A stretch of DNA of 36,383 bases from Klebsormidium nitens (Eukaryota > Streptophyta > Klebsormidiophyceae > Klebsormidiales > Klebsormidiaceae): the NCBI GenBank assembly GCA_000708835.1, contig DF237664.1, forward strand, positions 5,097 through 41,479. Direction: 5' to 3'. Below, one piece after another: positions 25,094 to 35,671 of the stretch. Made by a program: the position numbers and the translations under genes. Below the pieces are notes generated by a model. That model ran no database searches. It was not told the DNA's origin and worked only from the letters and a program-made list of their open reading frames with translations. Each line of letters begins with the position of its first letter. The stretch's first letter is position 1.

Positions 25094-28000
25094 TCAGCCC
25101 CACTGCAGGAACGCGGCGATCAACACAAGCGCCACGCACAGCGAGGCCACGGCCCGGCGCATCGGCAGGCCCTGCCACCTGTCAGCCTCCTGGTGCAACA
25201 CGTGGAGGCGTGTTCTAAGCTGATTCTGGAGTCGAGAAGGGCTCTTGTGGGCTCTCGGCGCGGCCACGTCGAGGAGTGCGTCCGTCGCGAGGGCGGCGGT
25301 CGGACTCCATGGACCGGGGTCCATGTCCGGCGGCCCGTTGGACCGGACGCGGAACCGGTACACTGTTCCGGGCGCCAGGTTCTTCGCCTCGAAACTGCGC
25401 GCAGAAAGCGGAGGGAGAGAGTTAGTGACCGGAGTTCCCCGAACCTAGGTTCGGATGACGTGAGACAAAGTCCCTTAGCGTTTGGACGCCGGAGGGAGGA
25501 TCGGGCGCAGTTTGTGCATGTGAAGCGAAACCTTACAGGCAGGCGGAACAGAGGGCTTGCATACACGACCAAAAACACGAAAGCATGTACGGACTGTCAA
25601 AGGAGGATTGAATGCCCATCCCGCTTGCCATTCGTCTGAAAGTGGGACTATCGAACCCATTCCGAAGCTCTCGAATCCTCAGACAAGGCCCCGTGCTTGA
25701 GACGAGCTCGCGGCGCAAAGTCAACTTGCCTGAGTCCGCCAACAAACAGATAAGTAAAATAACTTATGCCGGCTATATGCGGTTCTCAACATAGCTCGAA
25801 TTACCCTGCATTCGCAACTAGCGCGCATATGGCGGTTCTGCGTTAACCCTCGGGCTATGTCAGAAATTATATTCCTTTCAAGCTCCACCACCAGTGAGGA
25901 ATCAGAGGAAGAATCAGTACTCACCTCGGCTCCTCGCCCTCGTAGATCGTCTTGAACGTTCCCCGCTCCTCCAGCTGCAGCGTGAACCCGGTTCTAGACG
26001 AGAAGCGCTCCTCCTCTTCCTCCGACTCGGGGGCCTCCCACACCAAAACGAGCGCCGACGTGTTTGCGCTCTTTGCGACGGGGGCCAGGGGGGCACGTGG
26101 GGGGGCACGTGGCAGGCTGACGGAAGCGGGGGCGCTCGGCGCGCTGGCGCCTAACTCGCTGATTGCCTGGAGGGAGGAGGCGAGACGGGTAAGAGGGCAT
26201 TGCGAAGATGGCAAAGACTCACGAGGGCCTCGCATGAGCCAAGCGAGGTTAAGAGGGACTGGATGAGAAAGAATCTAAGCTTACTTTGAACGGGTTTGAA
26301 GGGGATTGTAATGGTCAAAGATCAGGAGCGAATGAGAAGAAGAGAGAGACAAGGGTTTTCTGAAAGGGCCGTTCGGGGAACAGCTAGAGCGAGCCGTCAT
26401 GCAAGATGTCCTTTGCACTTCCTGTTTGGAGTGTGCAAAAAGGGACATCGGGAGGACGTCACAGGGTGAAAGGGACGTCAGCAACGGTCCGCACTAACCT
26501 GTACTCGGAAAAGGTAGGTCCGGCCGGGGACGAGCCTAGCGGCCGTGTGCTTGAGCGCGGAGCCTTCGTAGACCTGCCGGAACGCGCCGCCAAGACCGTC
26601 GTCCGCTCCCAGCTTGTAACTGCGGTTGAGCAAGACTTAATAATGAATATGATGTCATCTAATAATATACATTGATAGAGTAGAAACGGACCGTTATGTT
26701 TGAGTCCATCTAGATTACATCTCAAGAGTGCTCGAGTTTCAAGCGGTTTCGGGGTTTAGGCCTTCGATTAACCGGAGGACTTTTTTCGAGGGCGTCGCTC
26801 CACGTGGAGGAGGGGTTTCACAGCATCAGTGAAAGCAGAGGTTCGCAGCGAATCGGAAAGAGAGGTGTTGAGAACAAATTGATGCCAGGGATCAAGTTTG
26901 CAAGCGGGCACCGACACGTTGCGCCTTGGGACACTGCAAACGATGGGTCCCAGCATTCTTCGCGCGCTTCCAGACGATTCCAGACGACAACTCACTCTCC
27001 GAGGAGGCTCCAAGAGAACCGGCGCACGATGTGCTCTGCTATCGCATGAACCTTGTAGCGATGCTCACCTCCTGACTGGCGCCCCGTTGTCCTCTTCCGG
27101 GGGGGTCCACCGCACCCTGACGGTGGTCGGCGTGACAGCAGAGAAGGATGGGGGGGGCGGGGCCCCCGGGGCTGCTGGGTCGGTCCGCACCTGCACGCTT
27201 GCGCTCGGGGGGGATCCCCCGACCGCGTTCCAGGCACGCACTCGAAACCGGTAGGGGCGCCCGGGATCCAAAGTGTCCACCAGGCACCTGAAGCAAGGGA
27301 AGAAGGGAAGGCGGCGGTTTCAGACAACTGGCTTCAAGGGTGTGCCTTCGCCAACCGCGACTCATTTTGCGGGCAGTTCGATTGCATGCCTCCTTGCATC
27401 ACTCTCTCGTGAGGAAGATGGTCCCGCCACAGCCGGTGCGTTTAAAATCCTGAACACCTAAATGTGCGCAAGCTTTCGAAAGAAGAAGAAGCTGGGAGTT
27501 TGCAAAAGTCTGAAACTCACTCGCGCACGTTCCCACTGTATACTTCCTCCAACAACTCCTCGCCCTTGCTGGCCGCCGCGGCGGTCAGGTTACGGTCCAA
27601 AACCGAACCTCAAACCTGACGCAAACCCTTGACCCCAAAATAAACTTAACGAGTTTATAAAACCCTAAGACTCACTCGCTTACGTTCCCATTGTATACTT
27701 CCTCCCACAGCTCCTCGCCCTTGCTGGCCGCCGCAAATGCCGCTATGCTGCAGAATCCCAATCACCTAATGTTCACAGTTTCCTAAAACACGAAGAAACA
27801 AAATGCAAAACACCATGTCAAGAAGCTGGGAGACTGCAAAATCCTAAAACTCATAGAAGCTGGGAGATCGCAAAACCATAAAACTCACTCGCGCACGTTG
27901 CCGCTGTATACCTCCTCCCACAGCTCCTCGCCCTTGCTCGCGGCCGCGACGGCCGCGGCGGTCGAGCCCCCGATGCCGACCATGCGCGCGCCCCGCTGCT

Positions 28001-31000
28001 TGGACGGCCTCACCCCGACGGGGGATGCGCTGCTGCTGGCGGTGCGATTGCTGCTGCGGCGCTCGATTTCCAGGGAATACGACTCGACCGACTCGCCGTT
28101 GTCGCGAGCAGGTTTCTGTCAAAGCAAGGCAGAATATCTAGTCGTTAGCAATAGTTTGTTCATAACAATTCATTCTCCCTGTCGGTGAGTCCCCTGGACT
28201 GGCGGTGCTGCTGCGGCGCTCGATCTCCAGCGAATACGACTCGACCGACTCGCTGTTGTCGCGGGCAGGTTTCTGTCCAAGCGGGGCGAAGATTAGGATC
28301 AGCTTATTATTGTTTGATCTCCCCCTGTCAGTGAGTTCTGGTACGAATAGTGGATTGGTAAAAAGTGGATCGAAATGGATCAGAAGAAGGAAGTGCTGCT
28401 GCGACCCTCGATCTCCAGGGAGTACGACCCCATGGGAATGTCCATAACCGGAACCGGCTTCCGTTTTTGAAGAGGAAAAAGGTGAGTCAGGCCGGCTTGC
28501 GGGTTGGGAAGAAGTGTCTTTCTCTTTGAAAGATCGGGGTTGGACGAAGAATCAGTGCCGCTAGGAAGCAGATTGGGCATTCCTTGAAACGAAGCCGGCT
28601 GCCCTGACAGGCAACGTGACAGCGCATCTTTCCGCGCGAAAGGGCCCCTGACAGATTGAAATCGTGGGGAACGTCAAAAGCAGTAGCCCAATTCGCTGGT
28701 TACTGGGACAGATTAGGAGGCGCGTCAACTCAGCCGCTACAGGATGGCTGTAAAGACAGAAGGTAAAAGATTGCCGCCGACGGAAAGAAGAATGATGCTG
28801 CGTGCATTTGATTACCAGTTTCCTGTTCGAAGGCGGGGTAATCAACTCGGTCTTATCGATGGTCACCAGCAGCCGAATCAGCGGCAGAAAAGGCTGACTG
28901 CCAAGAACTGGTCCAGGCAACGGAATCTTGCAAAGGCCTCGTCTGACAGGGCCTCGTTCCGGCGCCCGGCTCACCTCCCATCTAAGGTGCACGTGGTCGG
29001 GCCCCGTTTCGACGACCGTCGGCGGGGGTGGCGCCTCTGGCTCCGCGGACGCGGTCAAGAGGTATGAGACGGGGCTGAATTCGCTGCTGCCCACCGTGTT
29101 GGTCGCCTGCAAGAAAAACCCGGAAGCCTTGCGATTCTGGACTCGCAGCCCATTGGCTACAGCAGGCATTTTGATTCAGATGGTTTTGGTTCAGAATCTG
29201 GTGTCATGCAGAGACAGTCCACCTCAACAGACTCGATTTCGTAACACCACGTAGCCAGGCCGCTAAAGAAGCGCCCGAATGCAGGGCTGGCGCCGGGTCC
29301 CAACGGCCACAGCGCCAACAGAAAAACATTGGTCTTACTCTCACATGGAAACTTTTCAAGGTTACGGAGAAGGTTTTTACTTAGTCCTCGGCTGTCAAAA
29401 AGCCTCACCCGCACTCGGAACGCATACAGCGTGTGCGGCATCAGCCCGCCGACCGTCGCCGCCGCGCCCGCGCACACTTCCACATCCTCGAACCGCAGCT
29501 CCTCCCTGGCGCCCCACTCGCTCGCGCGCCCCGCCAGCCCCTTCCTCGAGATCCCATCCTCTCCGGGGGATCCCAGAAGCCCGTCCCCGTCCCCCCCCTC
29601 GCTGAAACTCCCGGGATCGAACGCGGTGTCCTCGTCGACGCTCCCGGTGCCGACGCTTGCGGTCTCGCTCGGCGGCGCGGTTTTGGACCCGGGCGGTTTG
29701 AACGCGTCCGAACTAGAGCGGGCGGTTTCGGCGAGGTCGGTGGAGCTGCTGCTGTCGGCAAGGGCGGGGCGGGGAGCGCGCTCGCCTGCAGAAACGAGAG
29801 TCGCCCTTAAGCACCATCGAAACCCGAGTCTGGCAACTTTCGCAGTAAGAGGAGGTTTGCTAGCGACCGGCCTTTGCTCCCTGAAAAGGCCGGTCGCAAT
29901 GGCATATTAGAAAGAGATCAGTAGAACCCAAAGTCTTTTACTGGAGGATTTGCTCATCCCCCGAAAGTAGCCTCAATCAACTCAGAAACACACCGCAACG
30001 TAGTCATTTTGGTCGGCAATGCTGACTGTTCAATAGCAGGGCTCGGTTGCCTCCAGAAGAAGAATCCTCAGGTCAGAATAGCGATTGAACGTCAACTTCG
30101 AATTCGCTGCGCGTCCGTCTTTGGTGTTCTGCATAAAAGCAAGACTAGCAGCATTTCGGCCACCTCTCCCTCACGAAAGCTTTGGCTTTTGAGTTGGTTC
30201 TTCTTTCTAATACTTGCTTCGGTTTCTTGGCGCCTCAAGTTTTCAAAGCGTCTGCTCTGCAAAAGGTACCCACCTCTCCACGTGTCATGGCCAGAAAGCA
30301 CGGGCATGCACATCTGGAGGCAGTACGACAGGACGGGCGCTCCGTTCGCAGCGGGCGGTTCCCAGACGAGCGGGAGCTGGGTTGACGTCATCGTGATGGC
30401 AGCGCTCGGGGCGAGCGTCGGAGGACCGGGGCTGGAGGGATTGCCGGGAAGCGTGTGGAAGACGACGGGGGGGGTCCACGGACTGCTGCCGAGCTTGTTC
30501 CACGTCTGCGTGAGCGGCAAAGCGAGTTTCAGAGAATGTATGTGGGACTTCGTTTGTCGCGGTTTCGTGTTCTTGTGGGACATGCTTGTTTTGGTGACTC
30601 CTGGAAGGCGTTCGCCTCGAGTCCAGACTGCGGAGAGGGGAACTATGTGCACATGGGAGTCACACAGAGGACCTTTTCGTCGTGCAGTTTCTCTATCAAG
30701 CTTTGAGTAAATCTGTTTCCCCAGTCAGGTTCTAGCTTTTCTTCGTGCTTGAGATGGACGGAAGCGGGAAGGCAATTGAAAGACCATTATAGAGGTCCAA
30801 AGGCTGCCGTCAAGCTTGCTCCCCATAGAAAAGGGCGGGGAGGCGAGTAGGACGCAAAGACTATGTCTCTCTGCAAGTCGCGAGATCATCATCTTCTCGC
30901 GGCGCAGCGTGGCAGAGATTCCTATTCGAGATTCGAGTATTTCTTCAACGTGGTTGTAGCAGATTCAAGCGCAGGCAGCAAAAGATGCAGTTCCAGCTCT

Positions 31001-34000
31001 GAGTAGCTTTCCTGCTGGGTTTGAAGGTAGCTCTTTGAAGCTTTTCACATTTCGGTCTCCGAACAACTGTCTGATTATGCAAGTTCTCACTTACTGCTTC
31101 CAACTTCCAAGCTGACCTTGACATCCGGGTTACTAGAACCGAAACAGCCCCCGCTCACCTGTATCCTAAACGAGTACGCGCATCCTGGCTGCAGCTCCTT
31201 AACCCACACCGCGGTATCCAAACCCGAATATACCGTCCGCCCCCTTCCAAAACTTTCGGACCTTCCACCCCCCTCCCCCATCTCCAATCGATACCCCGCC
31301 ACCGCCGAGCCCCCGTCGTGGCGGGGGGGTGCCCACTGCACCAGAACCGCAGTCTGGTGACTGTCCCCCAAAACGGGGGGTTCCAAGCTGTCGGGCGCCG
31401 AGGCTGATGTCATCGCCCGCAGCTCGCCGGACCACTCGCTTAACCCGACCTGGTTAGCGGCCTGCACCCTAACCCGGTAGCTCTGCCCTGGCTGGAGATT
31501 AGTTACACTGCACGCGCGCGCGGGCCCAACGTAGGCGACCCGCCAACCCCCCCCACGGGGGTGCCAAATCTCAACTCGGTACTCTTCCACCTCTGCGCCG
31601 CCGTCGTCTTCAGGGGGGTCCCAAGCGAGCGTCAACGACGTGGGGCCTCGGCAAGAGATCACTGGGGGGGACAAAAGCACAATTTTTAAATTAACAAAAT
31701 ACACATGCGAATTAGCATCACAAGCGTGCCTGGTATTAGGGACCGCCAAAGAGTGTGGCGCTTTCAAAGCTGTATATTGTTAACATCCGTAGGATGCATC
31801 TAGACCGAGAAAAATACTGTGTCAAGAGGACGCAGGCTGCAGGACTGGAGGCACCAAGATACTGAATCCCTGGTGAAATGGAGGTACGGTGTGCTGGCAA
31901 AGCGGGGAGGGCAAGAGGCAGAGAACTAAGATGGCAGAAGAGAAAGAGGAACGGTAGCAGAGCAGACAAGCATTCAAGGCGGACCTGGAGGGGTCGGTTT
32001 GAACGGCTCGGCGCGCCCTGTCCGGACATCGGCCGGGATGCTGAAGGTGCTGCGGCCAACCTCGTTGACCGCAAGCACGCGGCAGCGGTACGTGAATCCG
32101 GCGCGCAGCTGCTGGATCTCGCATATCATCTCGGGGCCTGGGGAAGGGCGGGGCAGGTAACGTCAGCAAAGGGAGGGATGACGTCATCAGAGCAGGAATT
32201 GAAGGACAGGGGTTGAAGTGAGCAGAGCAAGAGCGTCACGCAGCTGCTGGATCCTGCGCATCATTTCAGGGGCTGGAAAGTGCAGTGGTGACGTCAGCAA
32301 GAAGACCTTCGAAAATTTTGCGGCGCAGCGCTGGGCATTTGCAAAGTGGTTACATTGGTGATAGCACAGGATGTTAGCACAGGGAGTGCATGACGTCATC
32401 AAGAGGGGAAGCTAACGAGGACTCTCGCTTACAGGTGCCAGGTCATCACAGAATAACTACCAGCATTGCCACCCGGAACAGAATCGCATCAATACGGAAG
32501 GCCATGCTGCAATGCCCCACGCTGGCAATTGCCATCCGACCTGATGAGCGTGTGACCTACAGTTTGAGCTTCGGTTTCTTAACCCAAACCCCTAAACCAA
32601 CAGACAAAAAGGAGCTCTGCACCCGAACCCACCCAGCCCAACAGACTAACCCCACGTGTTTCTGGGCGCCTAACTTAAGCCACATGCAAGTCCCATAGGG
32701 TAATACCAGAGTCATTTGCCCCAAATGCATAACGGCAACTGTCCAGGGGGATGCTTCACCTGTATATACCATGGCAAACGCCCCCCCCTCCCCATCGTCA
32801 ATTTCCAGCACGTACTCCGTGATCTCCGCTCCCCCCGAGTGCGGCGCCTCCCATCTGAGCGTGACGCTCGTAGCCGTCTGCGCGACCATTTGCGGGGCCT
32901 CCGGTTGTGCGGGCACCGACGGCTGCGTTGAGAAGATCGCCTCCGGGCTGAACGCCCCCGCCCCAATGGAGTTGAACCCCCGCACCCGAAAAGCATAGTC
33001 CCGCCCAGGAACTAGGCGTGCCACTTTGAATGACGTGTCCGACCCCTGGTAGATCTCCACAAAGCCGTCAGGGTCCGCGGACCAGCTCTCCTCTCGTGCC
33101 GGGGGGGGGCGCATCCGCAGCTGGTAGTGGGTCACGGGCTTGCCCCCCGTTTCAGGAGGAGGGGCCCATTTTACCTTGAGGTTGCTGCGTGCGCGGGAGG
33201 CGAGCTGGGGGGGGGTAGGGGGACCAGGGGTGCTGCACTGAGTCCAGAAGAAAGCGGGCATGGGAGGGGGGGGGAGGCGTAGGGGGAGCAAAGGGGGGGG
33301 TGGCGGCGGGCAAGTAACGCACACGGAACCAGTATGACTGGCCTGGTTTGAGCCCTGTGACCTGCACAGGGTAAGGTCGAGATAGGGAGGGATGTGAATG
33401 GATGCTGCAACTGCTAGCGCAGGTTGCCGGTTTGCTGGATCGATTACAGCAAGCCCGGTGAGAAGAGCTTTATCTCGCAGCTTCTATATCAAGTTAGGCA
33501 GCAACAAGAGAGCTTTCACAATGCTGCTCCACATCCTGTCCACTTGTGGATACAACAGAATTCTCACGCCTCATGTTCTGCAAGAGCGTGGGGCAAGCAC
33601 GACCGCCAAAAACCAAAAGAAAGGCAGCAACCAAGAGGAAAACCACAGCATTGCAGCAGACAACCCGTTGACCTTGACAAAGATCAGAGCACCTGTGCTG
33701 TCGCAGGCAGGGATGGTGCATTATGCATCGAGCAGTCGGCAGACACATGCTCGGTGACAAGGAAGATCTGCAAAACAGGGTTGCAATAAGAACAAGCCAT
33801 CAACATGCTTCGCCGTCAATAGTGCATCCGCAAAAAACACCCCGTTTGGTTCTCACCTGGCACTTGAAGTCCTTGCCGCTATACACGGGCCGCCAGTCCA
33901 AACTCTCTCCAACCAAGCGCTCCCCGTTCCCGACACTCGAACCTGTGTCCCGCACCCCCCGATCAACTGACAACGCCATGTCCAGGAAGTAAAACTGGCA

Positions 34001-35671
34001 CCGAGGGCTCTCCTGCCACTCAATTGTGAGGTGCGTGGCAGCCCCCCCTGCGAGCGTTGGTGGGAGGGGCTGCGGAACGGGGGGTTGCGACATTGCCACG
34101 GGGAGCTCTTCCAGGTTCGGGCTGACTGGCTTTCCCCAGTTCAGGGGGCTCTCAGGGCTGCGGCTCTGCCCCCTCTGGCGCCCCCCCCCATTGTCCACTG
34201 CGCCGTTCCTCCTCACATTGTTCGTGCCAGGGGCAGACGTCGCATTGTGGTTCATGGACCCCTGGAAACCCCCACCTTTGCCCAGGCCCTGTGGAGAGTA
34301 CCGGCCGGGGGGCTGCCAGCCACCCCTGCCATGCCCCCCGCTCTGCGGACGCCGCATCTGAACCCCTCCTGACGGCCCCTCCCCTTGCTGTGAAACACTC
34401 TTCAGCCCGCGCTGACTTCCCGAACCCCCCGGGGATCCCTGCCATGCCCCGTTGGCCGCCCTGCCGTTGCCCCATCCTGTTGGCTGCGCCTGAGCCGGGG
34501 GCGGCGTTGCAGGCTGCTGCTGGACCCCGCCTCGCTGCTCAGGGCCTGCCGTGATTTTCTGGGGCCGATCTTGTTCCCGTACGGGCAACCCTGGCATGGA
34601 GGGCTTATCAGCTCCCAATTGCAAATCTGCCTCCCGAGCTCTCCCGCTGCCTGTCACTTCTGGGGGTGGTTCCCTCTGCAGTGGCTCATCAGAAGCCGAA
34701 ACAGCCTTCGTGATGGAGCCGCCTGGGCTGCTCTCGGGCTCCACACTCTGTGGCCTCTTTTCAGCAGACTCGGCATGGTTTGGTTCGGGCCCACTCCCTG
34801 CTGGAGCCTCTGGCGAGCTCAGGACCTCTCCCGTTGTGCTCAATTGGACAGATCCCGTCTGTTCATTTCCACCACTAGTTCCCTGATGCGTCTCCGCGCT
34901 TGTCCCCTCCCTGCTGACAGGATTCCTCCCGCTTGCTGATGTGGCTCGCTTTGCATCCCTCTGAGCGATTGGAGGATTGTAAGGCGGCAATGGAATTTCT
35001 GTCCGGTCAGGAAGGGGGCCCCTTTTGCCAGCACTCGAGAGATCTTGGACACCACTGATTGGCAGGGGACTGGATTTTGTGTCAGGGTGCAAGGGAGATC
35101 GACCAGACAATGTGCCATTTCTTGCAATCCCGCCTGTCAGCTGCTCATCCTGGGCAATGTTGTCCCCCTTTCCCTCAGCATGTGCAAGCTCCTTCTCAGA
35201 TCTTGTTTCCAGATCCTCGGACCCAGGTCTAGGAGACGTCCCTTCCATAGGCCCAGCAGACATGGCCGGGGACATTGGTGGTGCGTACTTGCCAGGCTCG
35301 GGTCTGTCCACAGCACCGTGACACAAACCTGCAGCCAGCAATTTGTCACCTGTTTCGCTCTGAACAGCTGACCTTGCCTCTCTGTTCCCAAGATCAGCAT
35401 TGAAGGAAGGTGTGCTCTGTTCTTCTAGAGCAGAAACTGAAAATGGAGCCTCCCTGACATGCCTGACGGGCGATCCAGGTCCAAAGTCGCTCTCTGAGCT
35501 CACAATGAGGATTGGTATCTCAATGTTGGCCTTGGATTTGGCAGGGGAGGCTTGCTGGGTCGAACTTGGGAATGCCTGTAAAGGTTTGAGGAGGGTGCGG
35601 CTATTCCGGAGGTCCTTCTCGGAGGAATTTTCAGCTGCGGATAGCGACACTGACAGCTGCCCTGAAGCCAT
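25094..35671 (-). CDS. FNDC3-like protein: nine fibronectin type III domains with C-terminal membrane anchor
   Basis: Thirteen exons: 35671-33857, 33361-33323, 33237-32760, 32137-31985, 31661-31159, 30505-30274, 29785-29409, 29106-28975, 28115-27889, 27287-27069, 26619-26499, 26166-25925, 25394-25094; 4839 nt, about 1612 aa, all phases joining. Residues 1 to about 525 are low complexity (Pro/Ser/Gly, with a Gly/Gln/Arg-rich part near 390-500) and probably disordered. Nine FN3 domains follow, each with the W of strand B (e.g. VTLRWEAP, LTLAWDPPEDDGG) and a Y-x-F-R-V-R F strand. The tail ends in a hydrophobic segment (AVASLCVALVLIAAFLQWG) suitable as a C-terminal anchor. Nine FN3 domains plus a C-terminal anchor is the layout of animal FNDC3A/B; membrane and function here are inferred. 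Domain 6 has an about 100-residue insertion. Exon 2 (39 nt) is least sure: it stops at YWFR, leaving domain 1 without its last strand, and one intron end (31984, gtccgc) is atypical. Confidence 0.85.
27516..27747 (-). repeat. Two degenerate copies of the 3' half of FNDC3-like exon 9 plus its donor
   Basis: The end of exon 9 (SKGEELWEEVYSGNVRE, donor gcga|gtgag at 27889-27887) recurs downstream in intron 9 with donor sites at 27676 and 27521, i.e. 213 and 155 bp apart. The near copy reads SKGEELWEEVYNGNVSE. It also has a plausible acceptor (ttctgcag at 27755-27748), making a 72-nt pseudo-exon 27747-27676 with phase 2 at both ends, the same phase as the exons on either side. The far copy has SKGEELLEEVYSGNVRE and the donor, but a poorer acceptor. 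Adjacent intron words (agaagctgggag, caaaa) are duplicated too. Confidence 0.85.
28195..28435 (-). repeat. Two degenerate copies of the 5' half of FNDC3-like exon 9
   Basis: The beginning of exon 9 (acceptor tgacag, then KPARDNGESVESYSLEIERR) recurs upstream in intron 8. The nearer copy (about 28285-28195) keeps an acceptor (ttggacagaaa) and encodes KPARDNSESVESYSLEIERR with a single change; the farther one (about 28435-28393) keeps only the SYSLEIE part. The ctgctgcg blocks lie at 28051 (real exon), 28208 and 28396, so the units are 157 and 188 bp. Confidence 0.85.
29863..29897. repeat. Perfect 13-bp inverted repeat (hairpin) in FNDC3-like intron 6
   Basis: The arm gcgaccggccttt at 29863-29875 pairs exactly with aaaggccggtcgc at 29885-29897 across a 9-nt loop. 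It lies 78 bp inside the intron, upstream of exon 7 in plus coordinates. The stem is GC-rich and would be stable in RNA or single-stranded DNA. No target-site duplication was recognised. Confidence 0.9.
32236..32305 (-). repeat. Degenerate copy of the FNDC3-like exon 4 splice boundary
   Basis: Exon 4 starts at 32137 after ttccccag and encodes PEMICEIQQLRAG. A copy about 135 bp upstream in transcript direction has an acceptor ttccag and encodes PEMMRRIQQLRDA in the same phase before diverging and reaching a stop. The flanking acgtcagcaa word is duplicated too (32160 and 32291). Confidence 0.75.

Noticed and set aside
24855-25178. Cysteine-rich minus-strand frame of 107 codons
   Set aside because: It overlaps the last exon of the FNDC3-like gene in another frame, has no domain, and its Cys pattern looks random.
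27516-28435. Repeated blocks as a CRISPR or microsatellite array
   Set aside because: The units are unequal, diverged and clearly derived from exon 9 and its flanks, without uniform spacers.
34026-34472. Plus-strand and other-frame open stretches opposite FNDC3-like exon 1
   Set aside because: They are shadows of the GC-rich, low-complexity coding sequence on the minus strand.
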